Origin: Candidatus Latescibacterota bacterium
Lineage (GTDB): Bacteria > Latescibacterota > 4484-107
Reading direction: 5' to 3'
Length of the DNA stretch: 6,244 bases
NCBI GenBank assembly: GCA_030613045.1
Contig: JAUWMS010000165.1
Location: 1 to 6,244, forward strand
Shown: piece by piece, positions 1-5,777 of the stretch
Layout of the letters: every line of letters starts with the position of its first letter
Numbering within the stretch: position 1 is the stretch's first letter
Translations under genes and position numbers: made by a program
Notes under the pieces: model-generated
Told to the model about the DNA's origin: nothing
What the model saw: the letters and a program-made list of their open reading frames with translations, nothing else
Database searches by the model: none

Positions 1-394
1 TGGCGACGGCTGAGGGATCGGTCCAGGGGGCATCGAGCACAAACGTCTTGCCCGTCGTATCCGCGATGTTCACCGCGTCGAAATCGGTCCGGCCCGTATT
101 CAGGGCCTGTCCGCCTCTCCCGAAGTTCAGCGCGATCCCCAGTCCTCCCATCGCCTTGTTCTGAAACGCCACGTCCCACGAGGAGATGGGAGAGAGCGCT
201 TCGGTCGCCTCCCCGGTGGAGAAGTCGAAGAACTGACCGACCTCTTTGATGGATTGCGTGATCGAGAACTGCTCCGCCTGAGGACCCTGCGGAGCCGTGG
301 GACCGTTCTCATCATCGTCGCTGCAACCAGCCAAAGTCAGGATGAGGACGGCGCAGGCTGCGAGAAAACCGATCTGAAACTTGTTTCGGAACAT
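1..394 (-). CDS. HmuY-like surface lipoprotein, 3' end outside window
   Basis: The frame opens at ATG 394-392 and stays open for 131 codons to the window edge, so the C-terminus is missing. AGGAG lies about 8 bases upstream (403-407). Residues 1-24 are a lipoprotein signal: a short basic start, a hydrophobic core and the lipobox LAGC with the lipidated Cys at 24. The mature start C-S-D-D-D-E is acidic, like the export signals that send lipoproteins to the cell surface in Bacteroidota. After a Pro/Gln-rich linker (31-42), residues 43-77 read as the HmuY-family pattern: a beta-strand pair with FFDFSTGE (55-62), then SSWDVAF (71-77), followed by a Gly-rich stretch (83-95). HmuY proteins bind heme outside the cell and pass it to a TonB receptor, which fits the receptor gene just upstream. 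No His occurs in the visible part, so any His ligands would have to lie beyond the edge. The family call rests on motif memory and context; an unrelated beta-rich lipoprotein is possible. Confidence 0.65.
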   Translation of the reverse strand, partial: MFRNKFQIGFLAACAVLILTLAGCSDDDENGPTAPQGPQAEQFSITQSIKEVGQFFDFSTGEATEALSPISSWDVAFQNKAMGGLGIALNFGRGGQALNTGRTDFDAVNIADTTGKTFVLDAPWTDPSAVA

Positions 395-420
395 AGTCGC
401 TTCTCCTTTCCGATGATTGA

Positions 421-477
421 TGTTCGTAGTGCGGGCTTCAACCCGTCCGGGAGGCGTCGAAACGCCCACTACGAACA
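421..477. repeat. Cloverleaf-type palindromic repeat
   Basis: Perfect 11-bp outer arms, TGTTCGTAGTG (421-431) and CACTACGAACA (467-477), enclose two smaller hairpins: CGGG (432-435) with CCCG (442-445), and GGCGT (453-457) with ACGCC (462-466) around a CGAA loop. Folded as RNA or single-stranded DNA this is a three-way junction. It lies in the receptor-lipoprotein spacer. I recognise the GTAGTGCGGGCTTCA core as a kind of interspersed intergenic repeat seen in several bacterial phyla, but copy number here is unknown. It could modulate the mRNA between the two genes. Confidence 0.8.
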
Positions 478-491
478 GCGAGTGTAAGGTT

Positions 492-518
492 TCTCTGCGT
501 CCTCTGCGTCTCTGCGGT
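492..518. repeat. Tandem CTCTGCGT repeat, three 9-base units
   Basis: Three 9-base units follow one another: TCTCTGCGT (492-500), CCTCTGCGT (501-509) and CTCTGCGGT (510-518). They lie 19 bases beyond the receptor stop codon, in the untranslated spacer before the lipoprotein gene. Similar CGCAGAG repeats are scattered between genes in many environmental bacterial genomes; the role is unknown. Confidence 0.75.
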
Positions 519-536
519 GCGGTTCCTCCTTTCTGT

Positions 537-2786
537 TTACGATCCATATTTCCAGCGAATCCCCGCGAAGACCTCGCGCCCCGGCACAATCCGCGAGTTC
601 AGATCCACGAAGTCTGCGAGATTGTTGACGCCCGAATAGACCTTGATGGCGCGGTCGAACAGGTGAAAGCTCACCAAGAGGTCTGTTATGGCGTAGGGTT
701 TTTTCTGGACGCCCATGATGTTGCTGGCGTGGCCCGAACTCCCCCCCATCTCGGATCGCCGGTCGTAGGCCCGGCCCGAGAGCGATACGTCCATATCCAA
801 CCACGAGGTCAGGGCCGCGCCGCTTTCGAGTCTCAGCACCACGCTGTGGAGCGGATCCTCCTCCAGCGCCACGCCGGAGGTATCGGCCCGCGTGAAGCTA
901 TAGCTCAGGGAAATTCTGTATCGGTCGCTTTGTCCAAATACTTGCTGCCTCTGGAAGCTGCTTTCCACGTCCGCGCCCATAGACCGCTGGCGCTCGTAAT
1001 TGGTGTAGATGTAGCCGGGCCGGTCGCTCAGAATCCGGCCATCCACCAGTTCCACATTTTCTTCGATTCGGGTGGCGATCTTGTCCCGCAGATAGGTGAT
1101 AAAGGGATTGATCTGAAGAGAAAAGGATTTGCGGCGGTAGCGAATCTCCCCCTCGACGCCGTACGCATTTTCGGGCTTGAGGGGATCGTCCCGGTACTTC
1201 GCCACCTGCTCCCGACCGATGACGTAGGGATGCCAGGAAAGAATTCTGAGGCGGTAACGCTGAGACATCGTAGGCGCCCGATAGCCTTTCTTGAGATTCA
1301 GGCGCAGGCTCATGGCGTCCGACGCATCCCATTTCAGTCCGAGTTGCGGGGTATGGCCGTGACCGTATCCTTCGCTATACTCGTAGCTGTAGGCCAGCGA
1401 GAAGATCCATCGCCCTTTCTGCATCTCGTCGGCAAAAGAGAGCCTGTACACCTGATTGCAAAGCGTCCGTGTGGGATCCACGTTCGGATCGTCGAAGCTT
1501 TCCCGCTGATAGCCCCCGCCGACGGTCAGGGCATGCCGGAAGGATCCCATCCAGGCTTGATGGTGCAGATGCGCGCCCGCGGTGACGTCGTTCCCCGTGG
1601 ATTTGGATAGCTCCGAGACGTGCGTAAGCTGGTCGTCCCGCTCGTACGTGTGTTTCGCCGAAAGCGCCTGTCCCTCGATGGAGAGCTGAGAACGGTCGGA
1701 GAGCCAGTAATCCCCGTCTAAGCTCAGCGAAAAATCCGAGTCCGTGAAGGTCTTTTTGAGCGGGTCGGTGCTGAGGTTGAAGTAGGAAGGTTGTCGCGTG
1801 ATCGTATTGTACCAGGTCGAAATCCCAAAGCGAAACCGCGGCCCCTCGCGGCGGAGCTTCGCCTTCAGATGATATTTGTCATGGTCGAACTCGTACATCT
1901 GCTCGTCCTGGTGCGTCCCCTCGCCGTCGTGCGTCCCGCCTCCCGCGCCGAGATGGAGCAGATAGGGGCCTCGTCGGAAGCCCAGATTCGCATCCGCGTT
2001 GTGGCCATTTTGGGGATTATACAGGCTGTGGAATGCAAGCTCCACAGGGTTTTTCGGGAGCTTCGTGATGATGTTGACCACGCCGCCCACCGCATCCGAT
2101 CCGTAGAGCGCGGATTTGGCGCCCTTCAGGATTTCGACGCGTTCGACGTCCTCCAGACTGTAGCGGTCCAGGTTGGGTGTCGTAACTTCGCGGGAGGTCA
2201 TGCGTTTGCCATCCACCAAAAAGAGTACGTAGGAGCCGGAAAATCCGCGCAGAGAACCGAGCGATCCTTCGTTGCCTTTGCGGATTCGGAAAAACGGCTG
2301 CTGCTCCAGAAGCTGTTCCATCGTGGATGCGCCGCTGCGCTCGATCTCCGCGCGTCCGATCACCTTCACCACGTCCGTGACTGCCCGGGCCTCGGTCACG
2401 ATTCGGGTGGCTGTGACGACCATCTCCTCCATCTCAAAAAGTTCTCGCTGAAGGCGAATCTCTGTCGTCCTGCCGCGATCTTGCAGGGATATGTGCACGA
2501 TCCTCGACGCATAGCCGGACAGAGTGACCTGAAGTTGAACCCGTCCTTTAACAGGAACTCTGAGCATCCTGAACCGTCCGGCCTCATCCGTGAACACGCC
2601 CCGCTGCGTGCCGACGAGAAGAACCGACGCCTCCGGCAAAGGTTTCCCCGTGTCCGCATCGAGCACGATGCCTTCTATGTCCACGATCTCCTCTATTTCC
2701 GCGGACCAGCCCAACGAAGGAATAGCTACCGTAACAAGGAACCATAACGCAACCGCCAAACCCGTCCAACCGCTTTTTCCTGACAT
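537..2786 (-). CDS. TonB-dependent outer-membrane receptor, probably for heme (HmuR-like)
   Basis: A 749-residue outer-membrane transporter, full length for the family. The start at 2786 has GGAGGT at 2795-2800, 8 bases upstream. Residues 1-29 are a signal peptide ending SLGWSA before E30. Residues 36-115 form a carboxypeptidase-regulatory-like beta domain (IEGIVLDADTGKPLPEA). EMVVTATR (121-128) is the TonB-box region. The plug (about 129-241) holds SLRGFSGSYVLFLVDGKRM (178-196) and the plug end VERVEILKGAKSALYGSDA (214-232). The rest is a barrel of alternating strands ending IRWKYGS. YRAP (502-505), His519 and DPLKPE (534-539) resemble the FRAP-His-NPNL region of heme receptors, and a loop at 262-307 is rich in His and acidic residues. 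With TonB energy it would move heme or an iron chelate to the periplasm. The downstream HmuY-like gene supports heme; a siderophore or cobalamin substrate is not excluded. Fur-box-like sites precede it. Confidence 0.93.
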   Translation of the reverse strand: MSGKSGWTGLAVALWFLVTVAIPSLGWSAEIEEIVDIEGIVLDADTGKPLPEASVLLVGTQRGVFTDEAGRFRMLRVPVKGRVQLQVTLSGYASRIVHISLQDRGRTTEIRLQRELFEMEEMVVTATRIVTEARAVTDVVKVIGRAEIERSGASTMEQLLEQQPFFRIRKGNEGSLGSLRGFSGSYVLFLVDGKRMTSREVTTPNLDRYSLEDVERVEILKGAKSALYGSDAVGGVVNIITKLPKNPVELAFHSLYNPQNGHNADANLGFRRGPYLLHLGAGGGTHDGEGTHQDEQMYEFDHDKYHLKAKLRREGPRFRFGISTWYNTITRQPSYFNLSTDPLKKTFTDSDFSLSLDGDYWLSDRSQLSIEGQALSAKHTYERDDQLTHVSELSKSTGNDVTAGAHLHHQAWMGSFRHALTVGGGYQRESFDDPNVDPTRTLCNQVYRLSFADEMQKGRWIFSLAYSYEYSEGYGHGHTPQLGLKWDASDAMSLRLNLKKGYRAPTMSQRYRLRILSWHPYVIGREQVAKYRDDPLKPENAYGVEGEIRYRRKSFSLQINPFITYLRDKIATRIEENVELVDGRILSDRPGYIYTNYERQRSMGADVESSFQRQQVFGQSDRYRISLSYSFTRADTSGVALEEDPLHSVVLRLESGAALTSWLDMDVSLSGRAYDRRSEMGGSSGHASNIMGVQKKPYAITDLLVSFHLFDRAIKVYSGVNNLADFVDLNSRIVPGREVFAGIRWKYGS

Positions 2787-2853
2787 CGGCCTTTACCTCC
2801 GTTGACTTTTCTCGGTATGTTTCGAGCCTCTTTCTCTGTGAATTTTTCTGCAA

Positions 2854-2888
2854 TTAAGTCAAAATCTCAATTTGAGAGTATAAGCACC
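2854..2888 (-). promoter_or_regulatory. Receptor promoter -10 with two abutting Fur-box-like sites
   Basis: On the minus strand a -10 hexamer TATACT lies at 2877-2882, with no good -35 element at 16-18 bases. The sites around it are TTAAGTCAAAATCTCAA (2854-2870, 9 of 16 informative positions matching TTGATAATNATTATCAA) and a right-hand half-site TTGAGAGT (2872-2879). Together they contain the perfect 13-base palindrome TCTCAATTTGAGA (2865-2877). A repressor bound here would cover the -10 and the start point, some 80 bases upstream of the receptor ATG. The Fur assignment is inference. Confidence 0.5.
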
Positions 2889-2921
2889 CCCGTGGGCAAA
2901 ACTTTTGTAGGAGTTCGGCAA

Positions 2922-2938
2922 TTGAGTCTAAATCGCAA
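2922..2938. promoter_or_regulatory. Weak Fur-box-like palindrome upstream of the receptor
   Basis: TTGAGTCTAAATCGCAA matches 10 of 16 informative positions of the 17-base Fur consensus TTGATAATNATTATCAA. It overlaps a minus-strand -10-like TATATT (2937-2942), although no -35 is found at a proper distance. Its sequence closely follows the better box at 5761-5777 (TTGAG-CTAAAT-CAA), which suggests a related operator. Confidence 0.45.
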
Positions 2939-2949
2939 TATAAAGCCAC

Positions 2950-2976
2950 AAAAAATAGGAGTCTTTTTCAAACTCC
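2950..2976 (-). terminator. Probable intrinsic terminator of the fur-feoA-feoB transcript
   Basis: Read on the minus strand, GGAGT (from 2976) pairs with ACTCC (ending 2958) across an A-rich loop that can add two A-T pairs. It is followed at once by TATTTTTT (2957-2950). The stem is short and only moderately stable. It lies about 180 bases after the feoB stop and just before the receptor control sites, a sensible place to separate the two transcripts. Confidence 0.5.
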
Positions 2977-2998
2977 GTCCCATTTTGCGCAATAGCCA

Positions 2999-3049
2999 GG
3001 CTGAAAGCCGTCGCCCCGATAACTCCCTGAGGACGCTGAGCGTCAAGCT
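2999..3049. repeat. Pair of short inverted repeats in the feoB-receptor spacer
   Basis: GGCTGAAAGCC (2999-3009) is a 4-bp stem with a 3-base loop, and GACGCTGAGCGTC (3032-3044) is a perfect 5-bp stem with a TGA loop. The second abuts the GTTCCCA palindrome at 3051-3078 and likely belongs to the same composite interspersed element. No long T-tract follows on either strand, so these do not look like terminators. Confidence 0.55.
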
Positions 3050-3050
3050 T

Positions 3051-3078
3051 GCGTTCCCACGCAGAGCATGGGAACGAG
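3051..3078. repeat. Interspersed palindrome CGTTCCCA...TGGGAACG
   Basis: Arms CGTTCCCA (3052-3059) and TGGGAACG (3069-3076) pair perfectly. After one mismatch, GC (3061-3062) pairs with GC (3066-3067) around an AGA loop. I recognise the motif (on the minus strand CGTTCCCATGCTCTGCGTGG) as an intergenic repeat scattered through many bacterial genomes. It lies in the transcript downstream of feoB. Its function is unknown; such elements can act as mRNA 3'-end stabilisers or mobile palindromes. Confidence 0.75.
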
Positions 3079-3148
3079 ACTGGAAGGGACTTCATATCCA
3101 GTCCTTTCAAGGACTTTTCGTTTCTCCCAGTGCCGACTTCAGTCCGGC
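3078..3148. repeat. Overlapping inverted repeats just downstream of feoB
   Basis: GACTGGA (3078-3084) pairs with TCCAGTC (3097-3103). AGTCCT (3100-3105) pairs with AGGACT (3110-3115) around a TTCA loop. The two stems share bases 3100-3103, so they are mutually exclusive folds. A third stem, GCCGAC (3132-3137) with GTCCGGC (3142-3148, one bulged C), begins 10 bases from the feoB stop. On the minus strand none is followed by a T-run, so a 3'-protecting or processing role is likelier than intrinsic termination. Confidence 0.5.
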
Positions 3149-3157
3149 TTGAATATC

Positions 3158-4861
3158 TTACAAAATCAAATTCAACAAACTCCCCACCAATAACGCCGAA
3201 AGCACCATAATCCCCGCGGACTTGAGCATATCCTTTGCGCCCAATTCTTTGGCCATAACAGCGAACGTGGCCACGCACGGGAAATACATCGCCAGCACCA
3301 CGCTGGCTACGACCAACTGGGACAAGCTCAATCCCAACGGCGCCAGCATCCCGATCGCCACGTCCTTGCGCAGAAATCCGATGATAAGCGCCCCCACCGC
3401 TTCCTTGGGCAAACCGAGCATTCCCGTGATCACCGGAGCCGCGATCTTGCCCACGAACTCGATGATCCCCAGCGCGTAAAGGATATTCACCGCAAACACG
3501 CCCACCAGCACGAAAGGCACCGCCTCGGTGATAAAACTCCTGATTCTCATCCAGAGCTTCTTGGCCGAGGCGTTCCAATAGGGAATGCGATACGAAGGAA
3601 TCTCCACGAAGATCTCCGGACTCTCCCCTTTCACCAGTCTGTTGAGCAGCACGCCGAGCACGACCCACACCACGAACAACGTGCCGAAAACCAGTCCCAG
3701 CCCCTTTGCGCCGGTTTTTCCGATCAACCCCACGATCATCGCCAACTGCGCCATACAGGGCACGGCGATGGCCATCAGGGTGGCCGCGATGAACCGCTCC
3801 CTTTTCGTCTCCAGGACCCTCGTCGCCAGCGCGCCGGGGACGTTGCATCCGATTCCCAAAAGCATCGGGATGATGGCCAGACCATGGAGGCCCAACCGGT
3901 GCATGATGTTGTCCACCAACACGGCCAATCGGGGCAGGTACCCGCTGTCCTCTAAGAAACCTAAGATCAGGTAGAATGCAAATACGTACGGCAGAACCAT
4001 CCCAATCGGCACGAAAAGCCCGGTAGTCAACAGTCCCAGAGATTCCACAAAGTCAATGTCGCCTTCCACCAGTTTTCCGATCAGCACGTCGTGGAGGAAT
4101 CCCGAGGAGCCGAGAAGCAGACTCACCTTCGTCATCAAAGGCTTCCAGAGGGTTTCAAAGAGCGGCTCGAACACATAGCCGATCAAGCCCTCGCCGATAA
4201 ACCGGATGACTTTGAACATCAAATACAGCACGAGGAGCGCAATCGGAATCCCGGTTCCCGGCCGGACGCTGGCATCGCCGAATCGCTCCAGAAGCGTGTG
4301 ATGACGATGCGTCAGCTTCTGCACCCGGCCCACGATCTCCCCGATTCGGTGCCACAGATCCTCGTCCTCCGCTTCGTGCGAGCCTTTCCGGGCCTCGGGG
4401 AGACGAGACACCAACGTCATGATCCCTTCGCCGGTCACCGCCGTTGTGGGGATCACGGGAACGCCCAGGATCTCCTCAAGCTCTTCTGCGTTAATCTTGA
4501 TCCCGGTATGTTTGGTCTCATCCCAGAGATTGAGCGCCACGACCATCGGAATCTTGCGCTGGAGCAATTCGAGGGTCAAATACAGATTCCGCTCTAAGTT
4601 TGTCGCATCCACCACGTTGACGACCACGTCCCCCTCTTTCAACATGTCCACTGCCACTTCCTCGGCCCTGGAAGTCGGCTCCAACCTGTAGGTTCCCGGA
4701 ACGTCCACCAACTCCGCCTTCTCCGCTCCGACCCGCATGCTCCCCTTCGCAAACTCGACCGGGGTGCCGGGATAGTTCGAGGCGATCACATTCACGCCGG
4801 TCAGCCTTGAGAAAACCACGCTCTTGCCCACGTTGGGATTTCCCATCAGCAGGATTCTCAT
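3158..4861 (-). CDS. feoB: Ferrous iron transporter FeoB, compact form
   Basis: A 567-residue inner-membrane Fe(II) transporter with a cytosolic G domain, against about 770 residues in E. coli. G1 is GNPNVGKS (7-14), G3 DVPG (53-56), G4 NLWD (111-114), and the G5 region about 136-146. The helical GDI domain is reduced to about 40 residues (160-200). Membrane segments occupy about 205-567. The first Gate has GCNVP (338-342), ATRVLETKRERF and Cys369 in VPCMAQ; the second has GFLRKD (495-500) and YFPC with Cys529. Two departures from E. coli FeoB stand out. The switch I Thr37 position is Pro34, with a Thr just before it at 33, and the Arg of CGAR is Gln372. The acidic residue after Lys in the second Gate is Asp rather than Glu. 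There is no C-terminal cysteine-rich tail and no feoC. The start overlaps the feoA stop by four bases (ATGA), implying translational coupling. The gene is intact. Confidence 0.97.
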   Translation of the reverse strand: MRILLMGNPNVGKSVVFSRLTGVNVIASNYPGTPVEFAKGSMRVGAEKAELVDVPGTYRLEPTSRAEEVAVDMLKEGDVVVNVVDATNLERNLYLTLELLQRKIPMVVALNLWDETKHTGIKINAEELEEILGVPVIPTTAVTGEGIMTLVSRLPEARKGSHEAEDEDLWHRIGEIVGRVQKLTHRHHTLLERFGDASVRPGTGIPIALLVLYLMFKVIRFIGEGLIGYVFEPLFETLWKPLMTKVSLLLGSSGFLHDVLIGKLVEGDIDFVESLGLLTTGLFVPIGMVLPYVFAFYLILGFLEDSGYLPRLAVLVDNIMHRLGLHGLAIIPMLLGIGCNVPGALATRVLETKRERFIAATLMAIAVPCMAQLAMIVGLIGKTGAKGLGLVFGTLFVVWVVLGVLLNRLVKGESPEIFVEIPSYRIPYWNASAKKLWMRIRSFITEAVPFVLVGVFAVNILYALGIIEFVGKIAAPVITGMLGLPKEAVGALIIGFLRKDVAIGMLAPLGLSLSQLVVASVVLAMYFPCVATFAVMAKELGAKDMLKSAGIMVLSALLVGSLLNLIL

Positions 4862-5103
4862 TCGGTCACCTCCACCAATATTTTGCCGGCCATGCCGAAG
4901 CCGACCGCGACCTGTGTGTTCCCCACCTCCAAAACCACCGGCCCCCGCATAAACTGGCTGCTGACCTTTCTTAATTCTCTTCCTATTCGGATCCCCAACA
5001 CCTCCAACCGACCGATCATGCCGCGCCCGCCCTGAATTTGAACCACCTTCCCGGTTTGTCCCGTTTCCATAGCCGTCAAGGCCATTTCCCGATCTTCAGC
5101 CAT
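4858..5103 (-). CDS. feoA: FeoA, SH3-like partner of FeoB
   Basis: An 81-residue cytosolic protein with the FeoA fold. It is a small SH3-like barrel: GQTGKVVQIQGG (15-26), RLEVLGIRIG (32-41), then RGPVVLEVGNTQVAVGFGMA (53-72) and a final strand KILVEV. FeoA is needed for Fe(II) uptake by FeoB and probably modulates its G domain. The start at 5103 has AGGAGA (5111-5116) 7 bases upstream. The in-frame Met7 has no such site, so the longer form is preferred. Its stop TGA overlaps the feoB ATG. It lies 107 bases downstream of fur on the same strand, and no separate promoter is visible in that gap, so co-transcription with fur is likely. Confidence 0.95.
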   Translation of the reverse strand: MAEDREMALTAMETGQTGKVVQIQGGRGMIGRLEVLGIRIGRELRKVSSQFMRGPVVLEVGNTQVAVGFGMAGKILVEVTE

Positions 5104-5180
5104 TCGATATTCTCCTTTTTGGAACGCGGATTACACGGAATCCCACAGACAACCGCTCCGTTTCGCGCTTTCGCTTCACC

Positions 5181-5222
5181 TTTTACGTTTTACGCGTCAC
5201 GTTTCACGTTTCACGTTTTACT
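5181..5222. repeat. Heptamer tandem repeat TTTCACG entering the fur 3' end
   Basis: Six 7-base units run without a gap: TTTTACG, TTTTACG, CGTCACG, TTTCACG, TTTCACG and TTTTACT, from 5181 to 5222. Degenerate units may extend down to about 5167. The last units overlap the fur stop (5211-5213) and its final three codons, so the array forms the extreme C-terminus of Fur. Such CGTTTCA arrays are common between genes in many environmental bacteria. The role is unknown. Confidence 0.8.
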
Positions 5223-5669
5223 CTGCGTCCGATGCCTCGCACAATCCTCACAGGTTCCCATAATTTCCAATCGGTGCCGGACCGGCTCAAAACGATACTG
5301 CCCGCATACGCTCTTCTGAAGCCGCTCAATCGTTTCATCCGAAAATTCGATGATCTTCCCGCATTTCAGACAAATCAGATGATCGTGGTGCTTATGTCCG
5401 AATACGTGCTCGTAATGACTGTGCCGCTCGCCGAAGATCACCTCACGCAGCAGACCGCATTGGACCAATAGTGCCAGAGTCCGGTACACCGTGGCCTTCG
5501 ACACCCTATGGCCGTGCTGCCGTATGCTGAAAAGGAGGTCTTCGGCTTCAAAATGCTCGTGGATGGAGAACGCCTCCTCTAAGATGATTGTTCTTTCGGG
5601 AGTGAACCGCAGCCCTTCCGACTTGAGAAATTTCCGGAAGAGTTCGTGTTCGTTCATCTTTTCATTCAT
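5211..5669 (-). CDS. fur: Ferric uptake regulator Fur
   Basis: A 152-residue Fe(II)-sensing, DNA-binding repressor of normal family length. The winged-helix domain covers about 1-85, with the recognition helix region RVSKATVYRTLALL (55-68). The dimerisation domain follows. HKHHDHLICLKCGKIIEF (92-109) carries the His/Asp metal ligands and the first zinc Cys pair C100/C103; the second pair is C140/C143. E108 and H132 match the other regulatory-site ligands. The start at 5669 has a modest AAGG site 7 bases upstream; Met5 (5657) is an alternative. A strong promoter and two Fur-box palindromes lie upstream, so it is probably autorepressed. Being first in a feo-linked unit supports an iron regulator rather than Zur or PerR, which share the fold. 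Its last residues (SKT) are encoded by the heptamer repeat. Confidence 0.95.
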   Translation of the reverse strand: MNEKMNEHELFRKFLKSEGLRFTPERTIILEEAFSIHEHFEAEDLLFSIRQHGHRVSKATVYRTLALLVQCGLLREVIFGERHSHYEHVFGHKHHDHLICLKCGKIIEFSDETIERLQKSVCGQYRFEPVRHRLEIMGTCEDCARHRTQSKT

Positions 5670-5690
5670 AGGTACGCCTTGGGGATGTTA

Positions 5691-5707
5691 TTGAGATTGA
5701 GTTTCAA
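5691..5707. promoter_or_regulatory. Fur box just downstream of the fur start point
   Basis: TTGAGATTGAGTTTCAA matches 12 of 16 informative positions of TTGATAATNATTATCAA and is itself a 12-of-16 palindrome about the central G. It lies 11 bases downstream of the -10 element, so a bound repressor would block the start or early elongation of the fur-feoAB transcript. Confidence 0.7.
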
Positions 5708-5717
5708 CTAAGGGGCA

Positions 5718-5746
5718 AATATAGTAAGTCCAAGAGAGCTTGTCAA
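5718..5746 (-). promoter_or_regulatory. Sigma-70-type promoter of fur
   Basis: On the minus strand a perfect -35 TTGACA (5746-5741) is followed after exactly 17 bases by TATATT (5723-5718). The start point should fall near 5711, giving a leader of about 42 bases. An A-rich stretch just upstream of the -35 (5747-5760) resembles an UP element. This is the best promoter in the window and would serve fur, feoA and feoB. Confidence 0.85.
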
Positions 5747-5760
5747 GTGTTTTTTTGTAA

Positions 5761-5777
5761 TTGAGACTAAATATCAA
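5761..5777. promoter_or_regulatory. Upstream Fur box of the fur promoter
   Basis: TTGAGACTAAATATCAA matches 13 of 16 informative positions of the Fur consensus TTGATAATNATTATCAA, the best match in the window. It lies about 15 bases upstream of the -35. With the box at 5691-5707 it brackets the promoter, which would suit cooperative or looped repression. Confidence 0.72.

Noticed and set aside
417..1610. Open plus-strand frame of 397 codons
   Set aside because: It lies antisense to the barrel of the TonB receptor, has no ribosome site, and its translation has no recognisable domain. Long shadows are common opposite GC-rich genes.
1791..2747. Open plus-strand frame of 318 codons
   Set aside because: It is antisense to the receptor plug and signal region, with no ribosome site or family resemblance. 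The minus-strand reading has clear domains.
2985..2992. TTGCGCAA 8-base palindrome
   Set aside because: Too short to mean anything alone; such palindromes are expected by chance in a window of this size.
2928..3848. Open minus-strand frame of 306 codons overlapping feoB
   Set aside because: It is out of frame within feoB, rich in Arg and Gly as shadow frames are, and then runs through repeat DNA and the terminator region.
4091..4597. Open plus-strand frame of 168 codons
   Set aside because: It is antisense to the FeoB G domain and first membrane segments, with no independent coding evidence.
5104..5180. Search for a separate feoA promoter or Fur box
   Set aside because: No paired -35/-10 elements or Fur-like palindrome were seen; feoA is best read as part of the fur transcript.
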